Source: Methylobacterium longum
GTDB lineage: Bacteria > Pseudomonadota > Alphaproteobacteria > Rhizobiales > Beijerinckiaceae
Assembly: GCF_022179385.1 (NCBI RefSeq)
Contig: NZ_BPQS01000027.1
Location: 1-64,000, forward strand
Direction of reading: 5' to 3'
Length of the DNA: 64,000 nucleotides
Below the pieces are notes generated by a model that did not search any database, had not been told where the DNA came from, and was given only the letters and a program-made list of their open reading frames with translations. Below, piece after piece: positions 44,561 through 54,047 of this stretch (position 1 is its first letter; each line of letters starts with the position of its first letter). A program made the translations under genes and the position numbers.

Positions 44561-44830
44561 GTGCGCTACTTCACCGATTTCATAGACGGCCAGGGTCTAT
44601 CCCGCGACGACGAGGGGCTCGACTTTGTCGGCGAGCGGGAGGCGTGTCACTCGGCCGCCGAAGCGCTGGTGGAGGCCGCGCACGACCTTGTCCGGGTCCG
44701 ACCGCGGCACCTGCCTGCCATCGCGCCTGCCGATCTGCGCCTGGAGGCGCAGGTCCGGGACGCGACCGGGCGCGTGGTCTTCCGCGCCCGCCTCGCCCTC
44801 GATCTCGACTGGCCTGTCGCGGGCGACTGA
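44561..44830 (+). CDS. DUF6894 family small protein
   Basis: An 89-residue protein starting VRYFTDFIDGQGLSRDDEGLDF, the DUF6894 opening, followed by a conserved Ala-rich helix and the strand pair LRLEAQVRDATGRVVFRARLALDLDW. This family is very common in Methylobacterium and has no known function. The GTG at 44561 is preceded by GAGG ten bases upstream. It converges with the secreted protein gene at 44842. Confidence 0.8.
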   Translation: MRYFTDFIDGQGLSRDDEGLDFVGEREACHSAAEALVEAAHDLVRVRPRHLPAIAPADLRLEAQVRDATGRVVFRARLALDLDWPVAGD

Positions 44831-44841
44831 TCCGGCACGGG

Positions 44842-45219
44842 CTACCAGCCGCAATTCGGCATGGGCGCCTGGGACTTGCCGAGGGCCGACTTCTCGATCT
44901 GCACCACTGGCCCCCAGGCGTATTTCTGCGCGTGGGGCGTGACGTTGGTGAACAAGCAGCCGAGCTGGAAATGGCTCGCGCCCATCTCGCCCGAGAAGCC
45001 CATGCAGTCCAGGAAGGTCCAGGTCTTGGGCACCGGGGTCATCGATCGCCAGCGCGGCATCGCGACCGGCGCGCAGACCTTCACGGCTCCCGTCCCGTCA
45101 TCTGCGTTGAGGGCGTCGCCGGCCGTCCCTCCGGTCGCGGGGGCCGCGACGCCCAACAGGAGCAGCGCCGCGAAGGCCACGCGGGCCGAACGCGCGGGTG
45201 GGAAGCGAAATCGAATCAT
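44842..45219 (-). CDS. Secreted protein of unknown function
   Basis: A 125-residue protein with a basic N-terminus, a signal peptide (about residues 11-31) and four cysteines (VCAPV, LDCMGF, LGCLF, PNCGW), which would allow two disulfides in the periplasm. I do not recognise the family. It lies four bases downstream of the small membrane protein at 45224 on the same strand, so the two are probably co-transcribed. Confidence 0.65.
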   Translation of the reverse strand: MIRFRFPPARSARVAFAALLLLGVAAPATGGTAGDALNADDGTGAVKVCAPVAMPRWRSMTPVPKTWTFLDCMGFSGEMGASHFQLGCLFTNVTPHAQKYAWGPVVQIEKSALGKSQAPMPNCGW

Positions 45220-45223
45220 CGGG

Positions 45224-45463
45224 TTACTGCATCGTCTGCCATAGGGTCGCCAGTATCGCGAAACCGACGAGGTTGTAGAAAATCACCCACAGCCACACAC
45301 CCAGCACCGCCCGGCTCGGCTGGCGCGGCCTCTGCGGGCCGGGCCGCGGGCGGTGGCGATCCTCCGGCGTCGGCCAGATCGCGCCCTTGGGCGCCGTGAG
45401 CAGGCGCGTCAGGACTTCGGGCAGGTTCGGAGGCTGCGGGCCGGATGGTTGTTCGCCGTTCAT
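45224..45463 (-). CDS. Small single-pass membrane protein of unknown function
   Basis: A 79-residue protein with a Pro/Arg-rich cytoplasmic part (residues 1-50) and one C-terminal hydrophobic helix (LGVWLWVIFYNLVGFAILATL). No family was recognised. It is the first of a likely two-gene unit with the secreted protein next to it. The Pro/Arg composition makes the call less certain than a conserved gene would be. Confidence 0.5.
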   Translation of the reverse strand: MNGEQPSGPQPPNLPEVLTRLLTAPKGAIWPTPEDRHRPRPGPQRPRQPSRAVLGVWLWVIFYNLVGFAILATLWQTMQ

Positions 45464-45543
45464 GACGGCCTCGGACGCGACGGGGCTGGGGCGAGGCTTC
45501 TACCGGGCGCGGAACAGTCCCGGCAATGCGCCGAATCCGCCGC

Positions 45544-47133
45544 TCACAGGACCGTTCCGGGGGCTTCCGGGTCGTACCGGTAGGCCCAGGTCTCGGAGAG
45601 AAGACGGCCGCCGGACCTGAGCTGCAGGCGCATCTCCACCGGCTCCGGACCCTCGGCGTAGACCTTCAGGAAGACCCGCCAGGGACTTGGCCTGCCGTAG
45701 GGTGCCCAGGTGGCGCCCACCTCCTCGACGCTCCCGCGCGAGAGCGTCAGGGCGACCTCAGCCTTCTCCGGGTCGAGACCCGACAGGGCGGCGCCTTCGA
45801 ATTCCAGCACGAACTGGCGCACCAGATTGGCCCGCCCCGGCCGCCGCTCGGCTTCGGCGAGCCAGGAACCCTTGGTGGCGCGCGTCGCCACGCAGCGGGC
45901 GAGATCCGTGGCGACCGGCTCCGCGACGGTCCAGCGCAGGCGGTAGGCGTAGCTGCGATCGGTCCCGGCTGTCGGCGGCTCAGCCGGAGCCCAGAGGGCG
46001 ACGATGTTGTCGTCGGTCTCCTGATGGGTCGGGATCTCCACGAGTTGAACGCTGCCCTGGCCCCAGTCTCCCTGCGGCTCGACCCAGATGTCGGGTCGAT
46101 TCTCCTCGAAACCTTCGTCGATGTAGTGATCGAAGGTGCGGTCGCGCTGGAGCAGGCCGAAGCCCTTGGGCGAACGGTCCGCGAAGGCGCTGACGCTCAG
46201 GCGCGGCGGGTTGTTCAGGGGCCGCCAGATCAGCTCGCCCGCACCGGTCCGCATCAGCAGCCCGTCGGAATCGTGGACCTCGGTGCGCCAGTCGCTGGCG
46301 AGGAACCGGCTTGTTCCCTCCGAGTACCACAGCATCGAGGTCAGCGGCGCGACGCCGAACCGCTCGACGGTTCTGCGCATGTAAAGGGTGCAGGCGACGT
46401 CGATGACGACGTGCGGTGCCTTGCGGGCGACGAACCGGTAGGCACCGGTGAGGCTTGGCCCCTCCAGCAGGGCCAGGACGGTGACGGCGCCCTCCTCCGC
46501 CGGGCTGACGTAGAAGCGCGTGAAGACCGGGAATTCCTCGGCTTTGCCCGGGCCCGGTGCTGTATCGATGGCGATGCCCCGGGCCGAAGCGCCGTACTGC
46601 TCGCCGTCGCCCGCGGCGCGGAAATAGGACGCGCCCAGGAAGGCCAGCCAGTCGCCGTCGTCGCCGGGCTGGCCGGCCGGCACCTTCTGGAACCGGAAGC
46701 CCGCAAAGCCGGCGCCGTCCGGAACGTCCTTGGCCGGGTTGCCGGCCGGGTAGGTGAACAGGTCGTGGGCGTACAGCACCTCCCGGGCCTGCCCGCCTTC
46801 GAGGGCGTAGACCTTCACGGGATGGCGGAAGAAATTGCCGAGATGGAAGAACGTCACCGGATACGGGCTGTCGGCGAACAGCGCGTGGCCGGGCGGGTAG
46901 CGGATTTCCTGCAGCGGCCCGTAGGTCAGGGCATCGAGGGCCTTCGCGGCCGGCGCCTCGGCGGGGGGCGCGTGGGGCCGGTCCCGCAGACTTCGGGCGA
47001 GGTCCTTGAGCCGTTCGAGATCCATGGGTTCGGGCGGCGCGAGGCGCGGCCCACCCGAGGCCGCCCGTGATGGCGCCGGGAGCGGCGCGAGGGCGAGGAG
47101 CCCGAGGGCGGTCAGGACACGGCGCGTGATCAA
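45544..47133 (-). CDS. opgG: Periplasmic glucan biosynthesis protein OpgG/OpgD-type
   Basis: A 529-residue MdoG-family protein needed to build osmoregulated periplasmic glucans. A twin-arginine-like signal (ITRRVLTALGLLALAPLPAPSRA) suggests export by Tat, as in OpgD. The family body is clear: YPPGHALFADSPYPVTFFHLGNFF, ASYFRA, TSMLWYSEG, VHDSDGLLMRTGAGELIWRPLNNPP, and DNIVALW. No in-frame ATG or GTG exists close to the signal peptide, so the TTG at 47133 is the best start. No OpgH glucosyltransferase gene is adjacent, so the partner must be elsewhere. Confidence 0.88.
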   Translation of the reverse strand: MITRRVLTALGLLALAPLPAPSRAASGGPRLAPPEPMDLERLKDLARSLRDRPHAPPAEAPAAKALDALTYGPLQEIRYPPGHALFADSPYPVTFFHLGNFFRHPVKVYALEGGQAREVLYAHDLFTYPAGNPAKDVPDGAGFAGFRFQKVPAGQPGDDGDWLAFLGASYFRAAGDGEQYGASARGIAIDTAPGPGKAEEFPVFTRFYVSPAEEGAVTVLALLEGPSLTGAYRFVARKAPHVVIDVACTLYMRRTVERFGVAPLTSMLWYSEGTSRFLASDWRTEVHDSDGLLMRTGAGELIWRPLNNPPRLSVSAFADRSPKGFGLLQRDRTFDHYIDEGFEENRPDIWVEPQGDWGQGSVQLVEIPTHQETDDNIVALWAPAEPPTAGTDRSYAYRLRWTVAEPVATDLARCVATRATKGSWLAEAERRPGRANLVRQFVLEFEGAALSGLDPEKAEVALTLSRGSVEEVGATWAPYGRPSPWRVFLKVYAEGPEPVEMRLQLRSGGRLLSETWAYRYDPEAPGTVL

Positions 47134-47246
47134 GCTGGAGCCCCGGTGTGACGGACGGGTCCCGTGACCCGCGGGGCCTCTAAGCAGACTTGCGGCGGCA
47201 AGCCAACGGTTCGTCCGGACCGGCCGGCGATCCCGGCACGGGCCGT

Positions 47247-47957
47247 CTACGCGGGCAGCACCACCACCTTCGTCTTGACCGGCGTGCGGGCGTAGAGGTG
47301 GATCATGTCCTGGCTGAGCAACCCCACGCAACCGCTCGTGATGCCGGTCCCGATCGATTCGGCATCGCTGCTCGCGTAGATCGTGTAGAGGGTGTAGGCG
47401 CCGTTCTGGTAGAGATGCAGGGTCCGGGCGCCGAGCGGATTCTCGAGGCCGCCCGGCATACCGCGGGCGTATTTGGCCGCTTCGGGCTGGCGCTTGATCA
47501 TCTCCTTCGGCGGCGTCCAGGTCGCCCATTCGGACTTGCGGCCGACATAGGCGTCCCCGTTCCAGAGGAAGCCCTGGCGGCCGACATTGGCGCCGTAGCG
47601 GGTGGCGGATCCGTCGCCCTCGACCCGGTAGACATAGAAGTTGGCGGGATCGACGATGATCGTGCCGGCCGCCTCCTTGGTGTCGTAGGCTACGGTCCGG
47701 CGGTAGTATTTCGGGTTGACCTTGCTGACATCAGCCGCGGGGATCGGAAATTTCTCATTCGGCATCGGACCGTAGATCTTCGCCGCTTCAGCGAGGATCA
47801 AGCTGTCGGATGTCCCGCAGCCCCCGAGCCCGAGGGCGCCGACCCCGAACGCCGAGCCGACCAGGAATGAGCGGCGGTTGAGGAGCGCCGAAGGCCGTCC
47901 GTCCCGCGCGTCCCCGTCCCTCGCGCCGGCTTCGGCGTTGCAACCTGCGATCCGCAT
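47247..47957 (-). CDS. L,D-transpeptidase (YkuD) lipoprotein with altered active-site motif
   Basis: A 236-residue protein with a twin-arginine-like signal and lipobox (NRRSFLVGSAFGVGALGLGGC), so it is probably a periplasmic lipoprotein. The YkuD domain covers about residues 90-235. The catalytic Cys is present in TGITSGCVGLLSQD. The His usually found in an IHGT motif upstream is not seen: the equivalent stretch is LYTIYASSDAESIG. The Arg after the Cys (GCIR in most) is Gly. The family cross-links peptidoglycan or attaches proteins to it. Whether this variant is active is uncertain. Confidence 0.85.
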   Translation of the reverse strand: MRIAGCNAEAGARDGDARDGRPSALLNRRSFLVGSAFGVGALGLGGCGTSDSLILAEAAKIYGPMPNEKFPIPAADVSKVNPKYYRRTVAYDTKEAAGTIIVDPANFYVYRVEGDGSATRYGANVGRQGFLWNGDAYVGRKSEWATWTPPKEMIKRQPEAAKYARGMPGGLENPLGARTLHLYQNGAYTLYTIYASSDAESIGTGITSGCVGLLSQDMIHLYARTPVKTKVVVLPA

Positions 47958-48216
47958 GTCCCCGGACTTTCCCTGTTCCGCGGCGTCCGGCGGACGCACC
48001 GGCGCGCGCCTGTCGACCAGAGCGCCGAGCTGACGCTGCCGGTCGCCGGCACGTTGCACAAGCTCGACTATTCAGAGTTGTGAGCAGGTGGAATGCGTCG
48101 GGAGTATGGCCAATCCCCAACCGTGACCGGAGCTTCGCCGTAAAGCCTGCTTTGAGTACTGCTCTCCGCGGCGCAGCCGGTCGGGTCCCGGCCCAGCCGT
48201 CCCTCACCCGTGGGTC

Positions 48217-48882
48217 TCAGCTCCGCGGGCCGCAGGCGTCCGAACTCCCGTCGGTCGTCCAGAGGTTGGCGCCGCCACCTTGGGCGCACTGGCCGGGCAG
48301 CGCCAGCGTGATCAGCTTGGATTGGGTCCGCGCCTCGTCCTCACCGTAGCCGATCTCACCCACCATGCGGCCGGTCTTGTCGAACAGCGCGACGGTGGCC
48401 GAGTGTTCCAGGGTGTAGTCGCCGTTCCGGGTGGGCACGCGCTTGTAGGCGACGTGGTAGGCATCCGCCATCCGGGCGACCTGATCGGGTGTGCCCACGA
48501 AGGCGCGGATGCGCGGATCGAAGGCGGTCAGGTAGTCGCGCAGGGTCTCGGGGGTGTCGCGCTCCGGATCGAGCGTCACGAAGACCACGTTGAGGCGGTC
48601 CCCGGTGGGGCCCATCCGGCCGAGCGCCCCCGACAGGGTCGCCAGCGTCGTCGGACAGACCTCAGGGCAGTGGGTGAACCCGAAGAACAGGGCGGTGGGC
48701 TTGCCGAGGAGATCGGCGCGGCTCACCGGGCGGCCGTCGAGATCCGACATGGTGAAGGGGCCGCCGACTCGGCGCGGATGGCTGAACTGCGAACCCTGCT
48801 GCACGACGATCGCGCCTGTGCCGGCGGCGACCGCGGCGATCAGGGCGGCTGAGGCGATGAGGGCGAGCGGGCTCGGTGCCAT
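48217..48882 (-). CDS. SCO1/SenC-family copper chaperone
   Basis: A 221-residue membrane-anchored thioredoxin-fold protein. An N-terminal hydrophobic helix (about residues 4-25) is followed by FFGFTHCPEVCPTTLATLS with the copper-binding CXXXC, and the conserved His in DYTLEHSATVALFD. SCO proteins deliver copper to the CuA site of cytochrome oxidase or act in redox defence. No oxidase genes are nearby. The ATG at 48882 is used because the anchor then begins the protein. It is divergent from the MBL-fold gene. Confidence 0.87.
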   Translation of the reverse strand: MAPSPLALIASAALIAAVAAGTGAIVVQQGSQFSHPRRVGGPFTMSDLDGRPVSRADLLGKPTALFFGFTHCPEVCPTTLATLSGALGRMGPTGDRLNVVFVTLDPERDTPETLRDYLTAFDPRIRAFVGTPDQVARMADAYHVAYKRVPTRNGDYTLEHSATVALFDKTGRMVGEIGYGEDEARTQSKLITLALPGQCAQGGGANLWTTDGSSDACGPRS

Positions 48883-49110
48883 GCTGTGATTCGAGGCTGC
48901 TGTGACCTGGGACGGAGCGTCGATGCCCGCAATATGGGGTGCGTCTCGGCCGGTGCGATGCCGGGCCGTCCGGGGAACCCGCCCCGGCAAGTCCGGTTGG
49001 CCGAAGACGGGCGGACCGGCATCTCGAGCCGATGCGGCTGCCGACGGGCGGGACGCGCCGTAGGGAGCGCCGCCTCACCCCTTCGATACCCGGCACGGGA
49101 GACGCCGCAG

Positions 49111-50013
49111 ATGGCCCAGCAGATCCCCGTCGACCCCGGGGCCCGCGCGGACGATCCGCGGGCCGACGCCGTGCGGGACGACGCGACCCACGCGATCACC
49201 GACGATGTTGCCTATCAACGTCATGTCCTCGTCAACGTGGTGTTCGTCGGAACACCCGGGGCGGGGGACCGCGGCTGGGTCCTCGTCGACGCGGGCGTGA
49301 TGGGCTCGAAGCGCGCGATCAGGACTGCCGCGGAGGCTCGCTTCGGCGCGGATGCCCGCCCGGCCGCGATCGTGCTGACCCACGGACACTTCGATCATGT
49401 CGGCGTGCTGGAGGATCTGGCCGAGGCGTGGGACGTCCCCGTCTACGCGCACGCCCTCGAGCGTCCCTATCTCGACGGCAGCGCCGCCTATCCGACCGCC
49501 GACCCGAGCGTCGGGGGCGGGCTTCTCGGCCGCCTGTCGCCGCTCTTCCCGACGAAACCGGTCGACGTGTCGGGCCGACTGCGGACATTGCCGGAGGATG
49601 GATCGGTGCCGCCCATGGCGGGCTGGCGCTGGATCCACACCCCGGGCCACGCACCGGGCCACGTCTCGCTCTGGCGAGAGGCCGACCGCACGCTGATCGT
49701 CGGCGACGCCTTCGTGACGACCGCGCAGGAATCGGTCTACGCGGTGGCGGTTCAGGAGCCGGAGCTGCACGGACCGCCGATGTACCTGACGATCGATTGG
49801 GACGCGGCGCGCAACTCGGTCCGGACGCTGTCCGCCCTCGAGCCGGAACGGGTGATCACCGGTCACGGCCGGCCCCTGCAGGGGATGGCGATGCGCCGGG
49901 CGCTCAACACCCTCGCGGCGGAGTTCGACCGGGTCGCGGTTCCGCGGCAGGGACGCTTCGTGGAGAAGCCGCTGCACGCCGCCGACGGCTCTGCCTACAA
50001 GGAGCCACGCTGA
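49111..50013 (+). CDS. MBL-fold metallo-hydrolase
   Basis: A 300-residue metallo-beta-lactamase-fold enzyme with the metal motif LTHGHFDHVG, downstream His/Asp ligands in HTPGHAPGHVSLW and VGDAF, and GHGRP near the C-terminus. The fold covers glyoxalase II, lactonases and many other hydrolases. The exact substrate is not evident, though the spacing resembles the glyoxalase II-like group. There is no signal peptide. The ATG at 49111 is preceded by GGGAG at a suitable distance. Confidence 0.85.
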   Translation: MAQQIPVDPGARADDPRADAVRDDATHAITDDVAYQRHVLVNVVFVGTPGAGDRGWVLVDAGVMGSKRAIRTAAEARFGADARPAAIVLTHGHFDHVGVLEDLAEAWDVPVYAHALERPYLDGSAAYPTADPSVGGGLLGRLSPLFPTKPVDVSGRLRTLPEDGSVPPMAGWRWIHTPGHAPGHVSLWREADRTLIVGDAFVTTAQESVYAVAVQEPELHGPPMYLTIDWDAARNSVRTLSALEPERVITGHGRPLQGMAMRRALNTLAAEFDRVAVPRQGRFVEKPLHAADGSAYKEPR

Positions 50014-50064
50014 AGGTCGCGCTGGGCACGCGACCGGTCACAAGAACGTCCGGACGGACAGGCC

Positions 50065-51654
50065 CTACGACGCTTCGGCCAGCTCCTCGATCTGGGCCGG
50101 CCGGCGACCGGCGCTGCTGTCCACGCCCAGGATGTCATCGATCTCCGCCTTCGGCATGGCCCGACCGAACAGGTAGCCCTGCCCGAAATGGCAGCCCTGG
50201 TCGGAGAGCCAGTCCAGGCTCGCATCCGTCTCGATGCCCTCGGCCGTGGTCGACAGGCCCAGGCTCGTGCCGAGCTTGATGATGGCGTCGACCAGCTTGG
50301 CGCGCTCGTCGCTCATGGTGATCGCGTCAACGTAGCTTCGATCTATCTTCAGCTTGTCGAACTTCAGCTCGCGCAGGTGGTACAGGCTGGAATAGCCGGT
50401 GCCGAAATCGTCGAGTGCGATCCGCACGCCGAGTTGCCGAAGCGACAGGAGCGTGGCGCGCGTGGCCTCGAGATCCTGGATGAGCGCGCTCTCGGTAATT
50501 TCCACTTCGAGGCGTTGCGGCGGGAAGCCGGTTTCGGTCAGGATCGCCAGGATGCGCTCGGCGAGCCACGCATCCTGGAACTGATGCGGTGCGATGTTCA
50601 CGGCCAGGATCAGGTGGGGCGACCAGGCCCGGGCGTCGAGGCAGGCGCGGCGGATCAGGCTGTAACTGAGATCGGCGATCATGCCGGTCTCTTCCGCGAT
50701 CGGAATGAAGTCCGAGGGACTGACGAGGCCGCGGGTCGGATGGCGCCAGCGGGCCAGCACCTCGACGCCGATGATCTCCCGCCCGGGCAGCGCGACCACC
50801 GGTTGATAATAGGGCTCGATGGCGCCGGTCTCGATGGCGACGCGCAGTTCGGTCTCCAAGCGCGCGCGGGCGCGCAGCTCTTCGTCCATGGCGCTCCGGA
50901 AGAACCGGTAGTTGCCGCGGCCGTCCTTCTTGCCCTGATACATGGCGAGGTCCGCCGCGTGCAGCACCGCGTCGGCGTCCGCGTGATCGGCCGAGACGAC
51001 CGCCACGCCGACCGTTGCGCCGACCTTGAGATCGTTCTGGTTCCACGAGACCGGCTCGGAGATGCTGGCGATCACAGCCTGCGCGAGGCGCATCAGGCCC
51101 TCGCTGCCGTGCTCGATCGGAACCAGCATGGCGAACTCGTCCCCGCCGAGCCGGGCCGCGACGCCGCCGGCTGGAAGGAGCTGCTGGAGACGCTCGGAGA
51201 CCGCACAAAGAACCGCGTTGCCGGCCGCGTGGCTGTAGAGATCGTTGACCGGCTTGAACCGGTCGAGGTCGATCAGCAGCACCGCCGCCGAGGAGCCGGT
51301 GTTCACCGCGATCAGCGACCACTCGACCGCGTCGATGAAGCGGCGCCGGTTGGCCAGTCCTGTTAGGCCATCGTGCCGGGCGATCGCCTCGGCCTGGGCG
51401 GCGGCGGCATTCCGTTCCAGCATGAGCCGGCGGAGGAGGATCGACTTGCGGACGCTCGCGCCGCACAGGGCCAACCCCATGCAGGCGGCCAGCATCAGGA
51501 GATCGTTGAGGCTGTTGCTGACGATGAAGCCCTGCAAGGTGTCGAATGTCCCGAGGGTGACGCCCACGAACCAGATGCCGACGCCGATGACGAGCAGGCA
51601 CAGCGTCTCGTACAGTTCGCCGCGTCCCCAGGTGGTCGACGTCTCGCTCGGCAT
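50065..51654 (-). CDS. Membrane GGDEF-EAL cyclic-di-GMP protein
   Basis: A 529-residue protein with two N-terminal transmembrane helices (about 18-38 and 48-68). A diguanylate cyclase domain (RLGGDEFAML, intact GGDEF) and a phosphodiesterase domain (EVLARWRHP, ITESAL, DDFGTGYSS, AEGIET) follow. No RXXD inhibitory site is visible five residues before GGDEF. Both active sites appear complete, so it could make or degrade c-di-GMP. The ATG at 51654 gives the natural N-terminus. An AT-rich upstream region with TTAAG-N4-CTTAA (51766-51779) may hold its promoter or operator. Confidence 0.9.
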   Translation of the reverse strand: MPSETSTTWGRGELYETLCLLVIGVGIWFVGVTLGTFDTLQGFIVSNSLNDLLMLAACMGLALCGASVRKSILLRRLMLERNAAAAQAEAIARHDGLTGLANRRRFIDAVEWSLIAVNTGSSAAVLLIDLDRFKPVNDLYSHAAGNAVLCAVSERLQQLLPAGGVAARLGGDEFAMLVPIEHGSEGLMRLAQAVIASISEPVSWNQNDLKVGATVGVAVVSADHADADAVLHAADLAMYQGKKDGRGNYRFFRSAMDEELRARARLETELRVAIETGAIEPYYQPVVALPGREIIGVEVLARWRHPTRGLVSPSDFIPIAEETGMIADLSYSLIRRACLDARAWSPHLILAVNIAPHQFQDAWLAERILAILTETGFPPQRLEVEITESALIQDLEATRATLLSLRQLGVRIALDDFGTGYSSLYHLRELKFDKLKIDRSYVDAITMSDERAKLVDAIIKLGTSLGLSTTAEGIETDASLDWLSDQGCHFGQGYLFGRAMPKAEIDDILGVDSSAGRRPAQIEELAEAS

Positions 51655-52425
51655 GTGTTGTTTCCGGTTTCCAGCGCGTGAGCAAGGCACGGGAAATGCT
51701 AAAAGGCAGTGAATTCCAGACTCGACGAACGGTGCTCTTCCGATAATTCGGGTTCGGTTCTTAGTTTAAGCGGACTTAATATGATGTCCTGAACTGCTCC
51801 TTCGATCATCTGAGCGCAGTCTATGGTTGCGCTGTCGCTGCCCGTAATCGTCCCGCGCGGCGATCATGCCGGTTCCATGATGCTCCGCGTTCGGGCCGGG
51901 AACTGCCCGCTGCGTGAGGCGCGCCGGGACACGGCTGGCCAGCCGCCGCCCCGCCGAAGCCGCCGTGCCCGCTTGCTACTGTCCGGTCCGGGTGCGTCGT
52001 GACCCCGCCTGTCGCCGAGTTCGCGATGCCGGTTCCGGTCACCGCGGTGCGCCGCGCGATGCTGACTTCAAGATGCCTGACGGCGCCCGTCAGGCGCGCG
52101 CCACCTCAACCCTTCGGAGCCTCTGCGCGGGCGCCGGTATCGGCAGGGTTCGAGCGGAGACGGCGGCGAATGCCGGCACCGTCTCGCGCATGGGAACTGC
52201 GTGGGGCGTATCATGCGGCCGCGCGCATCGGGGCGGCCCCCGGCACGTTCGGCAGCGCGATCGTGAACGACGAGACGCCTCCGTGCCGGCGAACGCTGAC
52301 ACCCGGCCGGCTGGCCACTGAAGACGGAGCGTCCGGCGACACCGATCACCCGGCACGATAATATGCAGCAGGCTCACGCATGGACCGGCCCCGCCGATGC
52401 TCCGGCCCGGGCCGCGGTGGTGAAA
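51655..52425. other. 771-base region with no recognised gene
   Basis: The left part (51700-51790) is AT-rich for this genome and contains the inverted repeat TTAAG-N4-CTTAA, likely regulatory for the GGDEF-EAL gene. The right part (51850-52420) is GC-rich with open frames on both strands, but none has a signal peptide, a family motif or a convincing ribosome site. Confidence 0.5.
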
Positions 52426-52502
52426 TGGTCGGAGTGGCCGGACTTGAACCGACGACCCCCTGTCCCCCAGACAGGTGCGCTACCGGGCTGCGCTACACTC
52501 CG
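52426..52502 (-). tRNA. tRNA-Pro (anticodon GGG)
   Basis: On the minus strand the 77-base sequence starts CGGAGTGTAGCGCAG and ends CACTCCGACCA. The acceptor stem CGGAGTG pairs with CACTCCG, and the anticodon arm is CCTGT-CTGGGGG-ACAGG with GGG at 34-36. The T arm is CCGGTTCAAGTCC-like (variant GTTCAAGTC loop). The CCA end is encoded at 52428-52426. Confidence 0.93.
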
Positions 52503-52632
52503 ACGCCACGCGGGCTCGGCGCTCTTAGCCGTCGCGCCGCGCCTGTGCAAGCCCCGTGGCGTGGTCTGGCACGCTGGCAATGGCGGGTTCGGCTCGATAG
52601 GGAGACGGCCGCAGCCGCCTCGCTTCAGGATC

Positions 52633-53928
52633 ATGACAGACCGACCGATCGCCTTCGATCTCACGCGCCTCGTCACGCGCCTGCGCCACCCGAGCCCCTC
52701 CGGGATCGATCGGGTCGACCTGGCCTACGCCCGCGTCTTCCTGGGCCGGCCCGGTCCAGCTTTCGGCGTGGTGTCGACGGCGTTCGGCCCACGCGTCCTC
52801 GACCGCGCCCGGGCGCTGGCGATCGTCGAGGCCGTGGCTGCCGGCTGGGTGGAGGATCGGGAGGCCGCCTCGGACCCAGTCTATCACCGGCTGGCCACGC
52901 GCTGCGGCGATTCCGCCGGGGCCGGGGTTGGCGGCAGGTCCAGGCAGGATCCTCCCCCGCAGGCCAGCGCGGCCGAGCGGCGCCGGATCCAGGCGCGGAC
53001 CGCCGCCGACATGGCCCTGCGGGGCAGCCCGATCGCCGCCTTGCCGCGCGATGCGCTCTATCTCCACACCTCGCACCTGCGTCTCGACAACCCCGGCCGG
53101 TTCGATTGGCTGTATACGCGGCGGGACGTGCGCGCCGCGTTCTTCGTCCACGATCTGATCCCGATCACCCATCCCGAATACGGCCGCTCCGGCGAAGCCG
53201 ACCGCCACCGGGCACGATTGCGCACGATCGGGCGGCATGCGGCCGCGATCCTGGTGAATTCGGCCGATACCGGCCGCCTGACCCTGGAGCATCTCGCCGC
53301 CGAAGGCTTCAGCCGGCCGCCGGTGGCCGTGGGCCACCTCGGCGTCGAGGAGGCGTTCGGGCGGGCCGGGCCCCGGTTCCACCCCAACCGGCCGACGTTC
53401 CTGGTGTGCGGGACGATCGAGTCGCGCAAGAACCACCTCCTGCTGTTTCAGATCTGGCGGCGCCTGGCCGAGCGGCACGGTGCCTCTACGCCCCGCCTCG
53501 TCGTGGTCGGGCGGCGCGGCTGGGAGGCCGAGAGCGCCATCGACATGCTCGAGCGCTGCCCCGGCGTCGTGGCCCACGTGATCGAGGCCACCGGTCTGTC
53601 CACCCACGGACTCGCCGCCCTCATGCGCAGTTGCACCGCCCTTCTGATGCCCTCCTTCGCGGAAGGCTACGGGATCCCGGTGGTGGAGGCTGCGGCCTGC
53701 GGGTTGCCGGTGGTCGCCTCGGACCTGCCGGTCCATCGCGAGATCGCCGGACGCTTCGCCCGGTTTCACGATCCTCTCGACGGCCCCGGCTGGACGGCGA
53801 CGATCGAGGCGCTGGCGCGTCCCGCCTCGCCCGTGCGGGTCGATCTGATCGGGCGGCTCGACGGATACGAGCCGCCGGGCTGGAAGGCGCATTTCGGATC
53901 CGTGATGCCCGTGCTGGACGCGCTCTGA
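52633..53928 (+). CDS. Family GT4 glycosyltransferase
   Basis: A 431-residue GT-B fold glycosyltransferase. The C-terminal half has the nucleotide-sugar binding set: CGTIESRKNHLLLFQIW and the EX7E motif in EGYGIPVVEAAACGLPVVASDLPVHREIAG. The N-terminal acceptor domain begins MTDRPIAFDLTRLVTRLRHPSPSGIDRVDLAYARVF, a pattern seen in polysaccharide mannosyltransferase-like proteins. There is no transmembrane helix, so it probably acts at the cytoplasmic membrane surface. No other polysaccharide genes flank it. AGGA lies very close to the ATG. Confidence 0.87.
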   Translation: MTDRPIAFDLTRLVTRLRHPSPSGIDRVDLAYARVFLGRPGPAFGVVSTAFGPRVLDRARALAIVEAVAAGWVEDREAASDPVYHRLATRCGDSAGAGVGGRSRQDPPPQASAAERRRIQARTAADMALRGSPIAALPRDALYLHTSHLRLDNPGRFDWLYTRRDVRAAFFVHDLIPITHPEYGRSGEADRHRARLRTIGRHAAAILVNSADTGRLTLEHLAAEGFSRPPVAVGHLGVEEAFGRAGPRFHPNRPTFLVCGTIESRKNHLLLFQIWRRLAERHGASTPRLVVVGRRGWEAESAIDMLERCPGVVAHVIEATGLSTHGLAALMRSCTALLMPSFAEGYGIPVVEAAACGLPVVASDLPVHREIAGRFARFHDPLDGPGWTATIEALARPASPVRVDLIGRLDGYEPPGWKAHFGSVMPVLDAL

Positions 53929-54047
53929 GCGGAGCCGCGCGTCCCCTCGCCGGGACGCAGCAAGTTGCACCCCTTCGGCCTGACGAATAAGGAAACGCGT
54001 CAGCCCACAGGGCTGGCGAGGGCCTGGGCTGAACGGAGATCCTGCCA

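Noticed and set aside
51999..52361. 120-residue plus-strand open frame in the gap before tRNA-Pro
   Set aside because: No signal, motif or ribosome site, and similar open frames exist on the other strand.
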